64,000 nucleotides of DNA from Parasphingorhabdus sp. SCSIO 66989 (GTDB lineage Bacteria > Pseudomonadota > Alphaproteobacteria > Sphingomonadales > Sphingomonadaceae): positions 781,501 to 845,500 of the forward strand of contig NZ_CP136594.1 in NCBI RefSeq assembly GCF_032852305.1, written 5' to 3'. Position 1 is the stretch's first letter; each line of letters starts with the position of its first letter. This document shows positions 17,221 to 25,256 of this stretch, piece by piece. The notes under the pieces are model-generated. The model was given only the letters and a program-made list of their open reading frames with translations. It was not told the origin of the DNA and ran no database searches. The position numbers and the translations under genes are program-made.

Positions 17221-17850
17221 ATGAAGGATAATCCCACAGACAAGGCGCAAGGCCACGCCATTTCCGATATGCTCGATCAGGCGCTGAGTGCTGGCGGGGA
17301 TAATGAGAAAATCTCTATTGGCGACCTGCTGGCTGTGTTTTCCAGTCGTGGTTTTGGGCCTTTGCTGCTATTATTTGCGCTGGTGGCTTTGCTGCCGCCT
17401 TTGGGGGGAGTGCCCTTGATCCCAACCACAATGGGGGCGCTGATCGGCCTCACCTCCGCGCAGATGCTATTCGGGGCGAAACATCCCTGGGTGCCGAAAT
17501 GGCTGAAGAATAAGGGGGTGTCGCGCAAGCTGGTCGCGGCGACGCGTGAGCGTGGCGGCTCATGGCTGCGCAAGATTGACGCGCTGATCGGCCAGCGCTG
17601 GGACTGGGCGACGGGACCGGCCGGACGCAGGATCGCTGCGGGTATCTGCCTGCTGCTCGCTTTGTTGATGCCTCCGCTGGAATTGCTTCCTTTTGCCGTC
17701 GCTGTGCCTGCATCAGCGGTGGCGCTATTCGGTCTGGCGGTAATGGCGCGCGATGGCGTTTTGATGGTTATCGCGACATTGGCCTCAGGCGTGATCTTCT
17801 TCTTTCTGATGCCCGGCGCGCTGCGGGTTATTGTCGGCTTTTTCAGCTAG
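17221..17850 (+). CDS. ExoD-family exopolysaccharide synthesis membrane protein
   Basis: 209 residues with the ExoD layout: a polar N-terminus (about 1-45), then at least four hydrophobic segments (LLLLFALVALLPP, AAGICLLLALLMPPLELLPFAVAVPASAVALFGLAVMA, LMVIATLASGVIFFFL). The LPPLGGVPLIPTTMGALIG segment is the family hallmark. ExoD was named for exopolysaccharide defects in rhizobia, but its biochemical role is unclear. It follows the dehydrogenase by 41 bases and its end overlaps the convergent SMR gene by 8 bases. Confidence 0.85.
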   Translation: MKDNPTDKAQGHAISDMLDQALSAGGDNEKISIGDLLAVFSSRGFGPLLLLFALVALLPPLGGVPLIPTTMGALIGLTSAQMLFGAKHPWVPKWLKNKGVSRKLVAATRERGGSWLRKIDALIGQRWDWATGPAGRRIAAGICLLLALLMPPLELLPFAVAVPASAVALFGLAVMARDGVLMVIATLASGVIFFFLMPGALRVIVGFFS

Positions 17851-18211
17851 AGCCCGTTTGCGAAGCAGCAATGTCTGGGGTTTCTGTCTGTGTTGTCAGA
17901 TTGAGGCCGATCGCGCCAATGGCGATCAGGGCGATGCACAGAATCTGCATCCCGCCGAGGTTCTGCTTAAAGGCGACAAAGCCAATCAGCGTGATTGCCA
18001 AAATCCCAACCCCGGACCAGATGGCATAGGAAATAGCGACAGGAATCTGGGTTAAGGTGATCGATAGCATCCAGGTGGAAACGCCGTACATCGCCACGGC
18101 GATGATCCCGATAAAGACACGGGTGAAACCATCGGACAGTTTGAGCAGGCTGGTGCCAATAATCTCAAACACAATAGCGATACCGAGCAACAGCCAGGGA
18201 TTGATTTTCAT
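17843..18211 (-). CDS. SMR-family small multidrug efflux protein
   Basis: 122 residues with four transmembrane helices, the usual size for EmrE/QacE-type proton-coupled exporters. The essential membrane Glu is present (Glu16 in LGIAIVFEIIGTSLLKLS, equivalent to EmrE Glu14), as is the SYAIWSGVGIL motif of helix 3. A slightly long polar C-terminal tail follows. It is convergent with exoD and divergent from the ABC permease gene. No partner SMR gene is adjacent, so it probably works as a homodimer. Confidence 0.92.
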   Translation of the reverse strand: MKINPWLLLGIAIVFEIIGTSLLKLSDGFTRVFIGIIAVAMYGVSTWMLSITLTQIPVAISYAIWSGVGILAITLIGFVAFKQNLGGMQILCIALIAIGAIGLNLTTQTETPDIAASQTGSS

Positions 18212-18288
18212 GAGGTGTTTCTCCTTGTGATCTGCGCTGTACAGATTTTTTGCGTGACCTCACCTCAACCCTATTGCATCACTCCATC

Positions 18289-19203
18289 ATGCTCCGCCTG
18301 ATTGTCAATCGTGCTCTCACCGCTATCCCGACGCTGCTAAGTATTTTGTTGGTGTCGTTCCTGCTGATGCGTTTTGCGCCGGGTGGCCCATTTGATGGTG
18401 AGCGGCCGCTGGATGAGGCAACGCGCGCGGCGCTAGAGGCGAGCTATGGCCTCGATCAACCGCTCTGGCAGCAAATGACCGGCTGGTTTGGCCGGGTGTT
18501 GCAGGGCGATTTCGGTCCGAGCCTCGTCTATCGCGATTTCACCGTCACCGAGCTGGTGGCACAGGGGTTGCCGGTGTCGCTGATGCTTGGCGGCGCGGCG
18601 ATCGTATTGGCGCTGGCATTGGGGCTCGCCATGGGGCTGCGCGCGGCGCTTAATCCCGGTGGCTGGGTGGATAATGTACTGATGCTCAGCGCTACTTTGC
18701 TGACAGCGCTGCCGACGTTCGTCACCGGGCCGCTGCTGGCTCTGATCTTCGGCGTCTGGCTGGCGCTGTTGCCCGTGGGCGGCAGTGGTGGCCTGACCCA
18801 TTGGATATTGCCCGTCATTGCGCTGGCCTTACCCGTTGCCGGTGTCATAGCGCGTCTTGTGCGGGCCGCGCTCGCGGATATCTGGCAGCAGGACCATATC
18901 CGCACCGCCCGCGCCCGCGGCCTATCGCGCCTGCAGATGCTCACCCGCCATGCCCTACGCCCGGCGCTGATCCCGGTGGTCAGCTATCTTGGCCCCGCCG
19001 CTGCGGGCCTGCTCACCGGCGCGGTGGTGATCGAGACGGTGTTCGGCCTGCCCGGGCTGGGCCGATATTTCGTCCAGGGCGCGCTCAACCGTGACTATCC
19101 GCTGATAATGGCGGTGGTTCTGATCTATGCGGTGCTGATTATCGTGTTCAATCTGATTGCGGATATTCTGTACGCGGTGCTCGATCCGAGGGCTCGGGGA
19201 TGA
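18289..19203 (+). CDS. ABC transporter permease, OppB/DppB type
   Basis: First permease of a peptide/nickel-type importer. It has 304 residues from the ATG at 18289 (MLRLIVNRALTAIPTLL), which matches the family start; an upstream TTG frame extension is unlikely. It shows the OppB periplasmic region (FAPGGPFDGERPLDE, YGLDQPLWQQM) and six membrane segments. The EAA loop RTARARGLSRLQMLTRHALRPAL is followed by VIETVFGLPGLGRYF. The second permease is 501 bases downstream instead of adjacent, because a GxxExxY cassette lies between them. No substrate-binding protein gene is adjacent. Confidence 0.93.
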   Translation: MLRLIVNRALTAIPTLLSILLVSFLLMRFAPGGPFDGERPLDEATRAALEASYGLDQPLWQQMTGWFGRVLQGDFGPSLVYRDFTVTELVAQGLPVSLMLGGAAIVLALALGLAMGLRAALNPGGWVDNVLMLSATLLTALPTFVTGPLLALIFGVWLALLPVGGSGGLTHWILPVIALALPVAGVIARLVRAALADIWQQDHIRTARARGLSRLQMLTRHALRPALIPVVSYLGPAAAGLLTGAVVIETVFGLPGLGRYFVQGALNRDYPLIMAVVLIYAVLIIVFNLIADILYAVLDPRARG

Positions 19204-19209
19204 ATTCTG

Positions 19210-19685
19210 TTTCATAAAAGCCACAAAGAGAAAAAGCATAAAAGGGTATATAGATGAGAGATCCTGAAGCACTTGCCGCCGTCGTGATTGATCAGGCGTA
19301 TCATCTGCATCGCGATATTGGGCCCGGGCTTCTTGAACATGTTTATGAAGCGGTCCTAGCGGACCGCTTGAGGGCACAGAATCTTAAGGTGGAAACACAA
19401 AAACCAATCGCCGTCCTTCTGGACGGCAAGAAATATGACAACGCTTTCCGCGCCGATCTGATTGTCAATGATGCGTTATTGGTTGAGATCAAGTCACTTG
19501 AGAAATGGTCTCCCGTGCATATCAAGCAATGCCTGACCTATATACGACTGCTGAACATGCCTCTTGGCCTACTTATCAATTTCGGTGCTGCTACTTTCAA
19601 GGAAGGCATAAAGCGTATTATGAATGAAAGGGTGAGCCGCTAATGCGCCTCTTTTTTCCTTTTTCCCTTTGTGGCTTTTATGAAA
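19210..19685 (+). mobile_element. GxxExxY gene cassette bounded by terminal inverted repeats
   Basis: A 476-bp unit. The left end (19210-19236, starting TTTCATAAAAGCCACAAAG) and the right end (19659-19685, reverse complement starting identically) are inverted repeats matching at 26 of 27 positions. The only gene inside is the GxxExxY protein. It starts 6 bases after the stop of one ABC permease and ends 19 bases before the start of the next, so it splits an operon. There is no transposase and I see no obvious target-site duplication. Calling it mobile is inference from the repeats and the position. Confidence 0.65.
19254..19643 (+). CDS. GxxExxY-family protein
   Basis: 129 residues. The family signature is present in DIGPGLLEHVYEAVLADRL (Gly25, Glu28, Tyr31). 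Downstream, FRADLIVNDALLVEIKSLE has the D...ExK arrangement of PD-(D/E)XK nuclease folds, and IKQCLTYIRLLNMPLGLLINFG is the conserved end. The biochemical role of this widespread family is not established; a nuclease-like fold is inferred from the motif. Only a weak ribosome site precedes the ATG. Base composition is somewhat more AT-rich than the flanking permease genes, consistent with acquisition. It lies entirely within the inverted-repeat unit. Confidence 0.88.
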   Translation: MRDPEALAAVVIDQAYHLHRDIGPGLLEHVYEAVLADRLRAQNLKVETQKPIAVLLDGKKYDNAFRADLIVNDALLVEIKSLEKWSPVHIKQCLTYIRLLNMPLGLLINFGAATFKEGIKRIMNERVSR

Positions 19686-19704
19686 CGATGGAACGCGCAA
19701 ACTG

Positions 19705-20484
19705 ATGCGTATCGCGATCATCCTTGTTGCAATGATCGTCGTGTTCGCCGTTCTCGCGCCGATGCTTTCGCCATGGGACCATGCCAGTATTGACTGGGAC
19801 CATGTCAGCGCCGTTGCCGGGGTGAACAGCCATATTCTTGGTACAGATGATGTCGGGCGCGATGTGTTGGCGCGGTTGGCGGTGGCGACGCGGATTACGC
19901 TCGCGGTAGCACTGACAGCCGCTCTGGTATCGCTGGTCATCGGCGTGGTCTGGGGTGCGCTGGCTGGATGGATTGGCGGGCGCACTGATGAGCTGATGAT
20001 GCGGATAGTCGATGGCCTGTTTGCTTTACCGTTCATGTTTGTCGTCATCATTCTCATGGTTGTTTTTGGGCGCTCGATCATCCTTGTTTTTGTCGGCATC
20101 GGGCTGGTCGAGTGGCTGACCATGGCGCGGATTGTGCGTGGGCAGGTGCTGGCGCTCAAAAACCGACCCTATGTCCTCGCCGCACGTGCCGCCGGTGCTC
20201 CGGCGATCACTATATTGGCGCGGCACATATTGCCGAATATTGCCGGTATTGCCTTTGCCTATCTCGTGCTGACCCTGCCACAACTGGTGATGATAGAGAG
20301 CTTTCTGTCGTTCCTTGGCCTTGGGGTGCAGGAGCCGCTGGTGTCGCTCGGTATGTTGATCAAGGACGGTGCCGAGGTGATGGATATCCAGCCCATGGCG
20401 CTGTTGCTGCCCGGCGGCATCATGGTGACGCTGCTGGTGGCGCTGACCCTGATCGGCGACCGGCTGCGGGACCGGTTTGCATGA
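19705..20484 (+). CDS. ABC transporter permease, OppC/DppC type
   Basis: Second permease of the importer, 259 residues. It shows the DppC features: a membrane anchor, HILGTDDVGRDVLARL near residue 45, several helices, the EAA loop YVLAARAAGAPAITILARHILPNIAG and the ending ESFLSFLGLGVQEPLVSLGMLI. The usual N-terminal cytoplasmic extension is very short here. The downstream ATPase gene overlaps its stop by 4 bases (ATGA), showing translational coupling, in contrast to the interrupted junction upstream. Confidence 0.93.
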   Translation: MRIAIILVAMIVVFAVLAPMLSPWDHASIDWDHVSAVAGVNSHILGTDDVGRDVLARLAVATRITLAVALTAALVSLVIGVVWGALAGWIGGRTDELMMRIVDGLFALPFMFVVIILMVVFGRSIILVFVGIGLVEWLTMARIVRGQVLALKNRPYVLAARAAGAPAITILARHILPNIAGIAFAYLVLTLPQLVMIESFLSFLGLGVQEPLVSLGMLIKDGAEVMDIQPMALLLPGGIMVTLLVALTLIGDRLRDRFA

Positions 20485-22025
20485 CGCATCTGGTCTATGA
20501 CAATTTCGGTGCGGATATTGGCGGTCACCGCTTTGTTGACGGCCTGAGTCTTTCGGTCGCACGCGGTGAATGTGTAGCGCTGATCGGAGAATCCGGCTCC
20601 GGCAAGACGCTGAGCGCGCTTACGCCTTTTGGTCTTGGTCCGGCTGAGATGACGGGCACGGTGAATTTGGACGGGCAGTCTTTGGCTGCACTGTCCGATA
20701 AGGAGCAGACAAAGCTGCGTGCCGAGCAGGTTGGCTTTGTATTTCAACAACCGCTAACAGCGCTGACCGCGCATCTCACGGTGCGGGCACATCTGGTTGA
20801 GTGCTTTTTGCAACGTCCCGGTGCAACGCCGCCCGATGATGCCACCATGCTGGAGCTGCTCGCAGAGGTTGGACTGGACGATGCCGCGCTTCTGGGGCGC
20901 TATCCGCATCAGCTTTCGGGTGGCCAGCGCCAGCGGCTGATGATCGCCTGTGCACTGGCGCATCGCCCGTCTTTGCTGGTCGCTGATGAGCCGACCTCTG
21001 CGCTGGATGCGCCATTGCGCGCTTCGATATTGTCGCTGCTCACTGCCCGCTGCCGCGAGCGCGATATGGCCTTGTTGCTGGTGACGCATGATCTGGCGAT
21101 GCTCGAGGACCATGCGGACCGGATTGTGGTGCTGCAACATGGGCAGTGTGTCGAACAGGGCGAAGCAAGTGCTATATTGCATGCGCCAGAGCAGCCCTAT
21201 GCGCAAAAGCTGATAGCCGCTGTGCCCCGGATCGGGGAGACCCAGCCGCCGCGCCCGGAGACAGGTGCACCGCTGCTGGAGGTGCGCGATCTGGATGTTC
21301 GTTTTCCAACACCCGGTCTTTTCAGCAAACCTTTTGACGCGGTCAAAGGTGCTAGCTTCACGCTTGCGCGCGGCGAAGCGCTGGCGCTGGTGGGTGGTTC
21401 GGGCTCGGGCAAATCGACCATTGCCCGCGCTGTGGCGGGCTTAGGACCAGTTCCGGGAGGCACGATGATATTGGAGGGCGCTGTGCTTAGTGCGAAGCGC
21501 AGCAAGGAACGGCGCCGCATTATCCAGCCAGTGTTTCAGGACCCGCTCGCCAGTCTCGATCCACGCTGGCCGATCAGCCGTACTATCGCCGAGCCGCTAA
21601 CCCATTTGCGTCCAGATATCGAATATTGGGAGCGTATGGGCAGGGTGAAAAAAGCGATGCAAGCAGTGGAGCTAGACCCGGCACTCGTGGACCGGAAACC
21701 GCGTGAGCTGTCCGGCGGTCAGGCGCAGCGCGTCGGTATTGCCCGCGCTTTGGTGAGCGAGCCGGCCCTACTGGTGCTGGACGAAGCGACCTCGGCGCTC
21801 GATCCGGTGATTGCCGACCAGATTATGACCTTATTGGCAAAACTGCGCGATGAGCAGCAATTGGCGATGCTGTTTATTACCCATGATATCGCGCTGGCAT
21901 GGCGGCTTTGCCATCGCATCGCGGTGCTCGATCAGGGGCGCATTGTCGAAAATGCCGCATCTGATGATCTGGTACGCCGCCCTTTGAGCGAGGCGGCGAA
22001 AGCGCTGGTTACGGCCAGCGCCTGA
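20481..22025 (+). CDS. Dipeptide-type ABC transporter, fused double ATP-binding protein
   Basis: 514 residues with two complete ABC ATPase modules in one chain, equivalent to OppD plus OppF (as in YejF or GsiA). Module 1: Walker A GESGSGKT (about residue 36), signature LSGGQRQRL, Walker B LLVADEPTSALD. Module 2: GGSGSGKS (about 303), LSGGQAQRVGIARAL, LLVLDEATSALD. The second half has VFQDPLASLDPRWP typical of OppF. The start is the ATG that overlaps the permease stop; the long in-frame extension upstream is inside the permease gene. With only permeases and ATPase present, the binding protein must be encoded elsewhere. Confidence 0.94.
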   Translation: MTHLVYDNFGADIGGHRFVDGLSLSVARGECVALIGESGSGKTLSALTPFGLGPAEMTGTVNLDGQSLAALSDKEQTKLRAEQVGFVFQQPLTALTAHLTVRAHLVECFLQRPGATPPDDATMLELLAEVGLDDAALLGRYPHQLSGGQRQRLMIACALAHRPSLLVADEPTSALDAPLRASILSLLTARCRERDMALLLVTHDLAMLEDHADRIVVLQHGQCVEQGEASAILHAPEQPYAQKLIAAVPRIGETQPPRPETGAPLLEVRDLDVRFPTPGLFSKPFDAVKGASFTLARGEALALVGGSGSGKSTIARAVAGLGPVPGGTMILEGAVLSAKRSKERRRIIQPVFQDPLASLDPRWPISRTIAEPLTHLRPDIEYWERMGRVKKAMQAVELDPALVDRKPRELSGGQAQRVGIARALVSEPALLVLDEATSALDPVIADQIMTLLAKLRDEQQLAMLFITHDIALAWRLCHRIAVLDQGRIVENAASDDLVRRPLSEAAKALVTASA

Positions 22026-22045
22026 CACCATTTGCCGCTTGCTAT

Positions 22046-22060
22046 GTTCGATATTTGTTC
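22046..22060 (+). promoter_or_regulatory. LexA (SOS) box in front of mmcB
   Basis: GTTCGATATTTGTTC is an exact match to the alphaproteobacterial LexA operator GTTC-N7-GTTC. It ends 12 bases before the ATG of mmcB, so bound LexA would block transcription initiation. mmcB is a known SOS-regulated gene in Caulobacter, which supports the call. Confidence 0.85.
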
Positions 22061-22072
22061 TATTGTCGATTA

Positions 22073-22579
22073 ATGACTGCTGTTCACTCGCTCGCTGATT
22101 CTGTTTCGCATAGTGGTGCTGCCGCTGTAGCGCGGGGAACGACCCGTTTCTTCGCCCGCAATGATATCTGGCTGGTGCCGGAAATTACTTTGCCCAATGG
22201 CCGCCGCTGCGATCTGATCGGGCTTGATCCCAAGGGTGCGGTGATCATTATCGAGATTAAAACCGCGCGCACCGATTTGCTGGGCGATAGCAAATGGCCG
22301 GAATATCTCGACTATAGCGACCGCTTCTACTGGGCATTGCCGCCTGAGTTCGAACATGCGCTCGTCGAACGCGAGGTCTTCCTTCCCGAACGCACCGGGC
22401 TGATCGTGGCCGACAGCTATGATGGCGAACTGGTGCGCGCCGCCGCACGTCATTCACTGGCAGCGGCGCGCAGAAGTGTGTTGGCGCGCGAAGTGGCGCG
22501 GATCACAATGCGACGACTGGCGCAAAATGGCGATCCGGAACTGGTCTCGGCCGGCTATGAGGCGGGGCGAGCAGGATAG
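22073..22579 (+). CDS. mmcB: MmcB-family DNA repair protein
   Basis: 168 residues. The MmcB family is SOS-induced in Caulobacter and contributes to repair of DNA damage. The fold is PD-(D/E)XK-like: WLVPEITLPNGRRCDLIGLD supplies the Asp and VIIIEIKTARTDLLGDSKWPEY the ExK, followed by DRFYWALPPEF. The ATG at 22073 is 12 bases after a perfect LexA box, leaving little room for a leader, so the transcript may be nearly leaderless. A TTG-initiated extension to 22055 would run into the operator and was rejected. Confidence 0.9.
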   Translation: MTAVHSLADSVSHSGAAAVARGTTRFFARNDIWLVPEITLPNGRRCDLIGLDPKGAVIIIEIKTARTDLLGDSKWPEYLDYSDRFYWALPPEFEHALVEREVFLPERTGLIVADSYDGELVRAAARHSLAAARRSVLAREVARITMRRLAQNGDPELVSAGYEAGRAG

Positions 22580-22599
22580 GTTTGCGGCCCCTTGCCGCG

Positions 22600-23256
22600 T
22601 TACTGCCTGATGGTTGGGCCAAAAACTGCCGGTTTTTCTGCCTGATTAGCTCTGTCTTCGTCCGATTTTTCAATCGCGCTGAGTATTGGGGCTAACCGCA
22701 CATTGTTGCTGGCATAATCGCGTGCGGACTGTCCTGCCAGACTATCAACCCGATCAGGGTCCGCACCATTTTTGAGCAACAGTCTGACCATTGCCAAATC
22801 GCCCAACTGCACGGCGCGGATCAATGGGGTCTCACCGGAACGGTTGGCCTTATCAACCGCCGCATTGCGCTTCAGCAGCGCCTCGGCACCGTCAACGAAA
22901 CGCAAATTGGTGGCCAGCATAAGCGGGGTCAGTCCCTCTCGCGTTTCAATATTGGGATTGGCGCCTTTTTGCAGCATGAAGCGGGTCCACAACAGGTCGC
23001 GGCGCGCAATCGTAATATGGAGCGCGGTCTCACCACTTTTGATATCGCGTGAATTGATAACGGTGTTGCCTGGCCGGTCCAGCAGCTCATTGGCTTCGGT
23101 ACCATCGCGGTCGCGCACGGCCTTTAGGAAGTTGTAGCTCTCAGAAAACTGCGCCGTTGCAGGTGTTATCAGAGACAGGACCGCGAAAGTGGCGATCAAC
23201 GCTACAGCAAAATGGCGGAGCGATATTCGGGAAACTACTGAGGATATGGCCATCAT
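22600..23256 (-). CDS. Exported ankyrin-repeat protein
   Basis: 218 residues: a signal peptide (hydrophobic FAVALIATFAVLSLITPATA), then about four ankyrin repeats (residues about 65-185), seen as SGETALHITIARRDLLWTRF, GLTPLMLATNLRFVDGAEAL, SGETPLIRAVQLGDLAMVRL and a partial last repeat. The C-terminus is polar. Ankyrin repeats bind proteins; the partner is unknown. It is convergent with mmcB (20-base gap) and divergent from the Sco1 gene. Confidence 0.87.
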   Translation of the reverse strand: MMAISSVVSRISLRHFAVALIATFAVLSLITPATAQFSESYNFLKAVRDRDGTEANELLDRPGNTVINSRDIKSGETALHITIARRDLLWTRFMLQKGANPNIETREGLTPLMLATNLRFVDGAEALLKRNAAVDKANRSGETPLIRAVQLGDLAMVRLLLKNGADPDRVDSLAGQSARDYASNNVRLAPILSAIEKSDEDRANQAEKPAVFGPTIRQ

Positions 23257-23416
23257 GAGAGCTGTAATACCTTTTTCTCTAGTCTAAGCCTCGGATAAGC
23301 TGGACAGAGGCAATATAGCGCCAATATAGGACAGGGAAACCCCATGCGCCAGCTATGCGATATGCTATCGCTATTGGCACGGCTTTTATGGCAGTAATCT
23401 GAACGGACCCTATTTT

Positions 23417-24046
23417 ATGCGATATCTCCTGCTTTCTGTCCTAGCCGCGACAGTGCTTGGCCTGTCGGCCTGTGGCGAAAATACAGGTGCCCCAGTGAAT
23501 GCAGAGGCGCCCCTTGCCGGTGCCGATATTGGCGGCAGTTTCACGCTGACCAACCAGGATGGCGAGACAGTATCCGACAGCGATTTTGCCGGGCAGTATC
23601 GCATCATGTATTTTGGTTATACCTATTGTCCCGATGTCTGCCCGGTTGATCTGCAGAAAATGGTCAAGGGTTTTGCCGAGTTTGAAAAGGCGCACCCCGA
23701 ACGTGCGGCGAAAATCCAGCCGATCTTCGTCACTATCGATCCGGCGCGTGATACGCCCGAGGTGTTGAAGAGCTATGTCAATGCTTTCCATCCGCGGCTA
23801 ATCGGCCTGACCGGCAGCGAAACCGATATTGATGCAGTTCGCGAGAAATTTGCGGTTCATGCCGAGAAGGTCGAGGATGAAAGCGCGACCGAATATCTGG
23901 TTGATCATAGTCGGCAGGCCTATCTGCTTGATGCCGCTGGCAAGCCGCTGGCGCTGCTCTCGGTTGACAAGACGCCCGATGGTCAGGCCTCGGTACCGTC
24001 TGATATTGCTGCCGAGATTGACCGCTGGGGTCCGGCTGCGAGCTGA
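23417..24046 (+). CDS. SCO1/SenC-family copper chaperone lipoprotein
   Basis: Sco proteins deliver copper to, or keep reduced, the CuA site of cytochrome c oxidase. It has 209 residues: a lipoprotein signal ending LSACGE, then a thioredoxin-like domain with the copper ligands CPDVC (in YFGYTYCPDVCPVDL) and the distal His in YLVDHSRQAYLLD. PIFVTIDPARDTPEVLKSYV is the family's central motif. It overlaps the next gene by one base (TGATG), forming a three-gene unit with the YcgN-like and metallopeptidase genes. Confidence 0.94.
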   Translation: MRYLLLSVLAATVLGLSACGENTGAPVNAEAPLAGADIGGSFTLTNQDGETVSDSDFAGQYRIMYFGYTYCPDVCPVDLQKMVKGFAEFEKAHPERAAKIQPIFVTIDPARDTPEVLKSYVNAFHPRLIGLTGSETDIDAVREKFAVHAEKVEDESATEYLVDHSRQAYLLDAAGKPLALLSVDKTPDGQASVPSDIAAEIDRWGPAAS

Positions 24047-24483
24047 TGACGGGCGAAGCGCCTTTCTGGGAAAAGCCGCTGCACAGCCTTGATCGTGCCG
24101 AATGGGAAGCCTTGTGCGATGGTTGCGGTAAATGCTGTCTGCACAAGGTGGAAGATGCCGATAGCGGCGAGATTTATCCGACCAATGTTGCCTGTCGCCT
24201 GCTCGATGTGACGACAGCACGCTGTTCCGATTATCGCCATCGCCGCGCCTTTGTGCCCGATTGCTTGCGGCTGACCAAAGGCAATGTTGATGATATCAAC
24301 TGGCTGCCGTCGAGCTGTGCCTATAAGTTGCGCGCTGCGGGCCAACCGTTGCCGGAATGGCATTATCTGTTGACCGGCAGCTATCAGGCGATGATTGACG
24401 GCGGGCATAGCGTGGCTGGGCGGGTAGTCTCTGAAACTGAGGCAGGGCCGTTGGAGCATCACATATTGGAAGAGCCATTATGA
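24046..24483 (+). CDS. YcgN-family cysteine-cluster protein (UPF0260)
   Basis: 145 residues. The cysteine cluster is intact: LCDGCGKCCLHKVEDADSG, then NVACRLLD, ARCSDY and VPDCLRL, and a later SSCAYKL. The ending LPEWHYLLTGS is typical of UPF0260. The family is thought to bind a metal or Fe-S cluster, but its function is not known. It is coupled to the Sco1 gene (1-base overlap) and to the next gene (ATGA overlap), which hints at a shared metal-related role. Confidence 0.9.
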   Translation: MTGEAPFWEKPLHSLDRAEWEALCDGCGKCCLHKVEDADSGEIYPTNVACRLLDVTTARCSDYRHRRAFVPDCLRLTKGNVDDINWLPSSCAYKLRAAGQPLPEWHYLLTGSYQAMIDGGHSVAGRVVSETEAGPLEHHILEEPL

Positions 24484-25256
24484 GCCGCGCCGCGCTGACA
24501 TTGGAGAGGCTATTGTCGCGCTCGGCAAGGGCGCAGGGTGGAGCGGGTAACGGTACCAGCGTCATCCTCGATGGCCTTGAGGTTCCGGTACGGATCAAAC
24601 GGCATCCGCGCTCGCGCTCGCTGTCTATGCGGATTGATCCGAAAAACCGCGGTGTATCGCTGACCATTGCCCATGGTGTTCCGGTGTCCGAGGCGCTGGC
24701 CTTTGTGCATGAGCGCAAGGATTGGGTGACCGAACGGCTGGAGCGGCTCAGCGAGCAGCCAGTGGTGGGCGACGGGGCCGAACTGGCTTTTCGCGGTGAG
24801 CCCTATCAGGTGCAATGGCGCGCGGATGAAGGGCGCCAGCCGTGCATCATAGGCGACCAGATCATATTGGGTGGTGACAAGGACTTGATCGGGCGGCGGC
24901 TGGAACGCTGGCTACGCAATGAAGCGCTGGAAACGATCAAGGCCGATGCCGCGCTCTATTTTGATCGGGCCGGGATTGCCGACCCTCCGCGCGTCGGCCT
25001 TACCAATGCCCGGCGACGCTGGGGCAGTTGTTCGACCAATAGCGGGCTGCGTATCCATTGGCGGCTGATCATGGCACCGGATATGGTGCGGCAATCAGTG
25101 GTGGCGCATGAAGTCGCGCATTTGCGTCATATGGACCATAGCGCCGATTTTTATGCCTGGATGGATGCGATCTATCAGGATAATCGCATCGCTGCCGACC
25201 GCTGGCTAAAGCGCCATGGGCATGCGCTCAACCAATTGGATTTTGGCGAGGCTTAA
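24480..25256 (+). CDS. YgjP-like M48-type zinc metallopeptidase (DUF45)
   Basis: 258 residues. The zinc motif HEVAHLRHMDHSADFYAWMD (HExxH plus downstream His) is near residue 205-225. The preceding RRRWGSCSTNSGLRIHWRL is the conserved DUF45/YgjP strand, and VPVRIKRHPRSRSLSMRID is the family's N-terminal element. The proteolytic substrate is unknown. It is translationally coupled to the YcgN-like gene, and its end overlaps the convergent PBP1A gene by 4 bases. Confidence 0.9.
   Translation: MSRAALTLERLLSRSARAQGGAGNGTSVILDGLEVPVRIKRHPRSRSLSMRIDPKNRGVSLTIAHGVPVSEALAFVHERKDWVTERLERLSEQPVVGDGAELAFRGEPYQVQWRADEGRQPCIIGDQIILGGDKDLIGRRLERWLRNEALETIKADAALYFDRAGIADPPRVGLTNARRRWGSCSTNSGLRIHWRLIMAPDMVRQSVVAHEVAHLRHMDHSADFYAWMDAIYQDNRIAADRWLKRHGHALNQLDFGEA

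Noticed and set aside
20112-20480. Long 5' extension of the double ABC ATPase frame
   Set aside because: It lies inside the OppC-type permease gene in another frame; the ATG at 20481 in an ATGA overlap gives the normal ATPase start.
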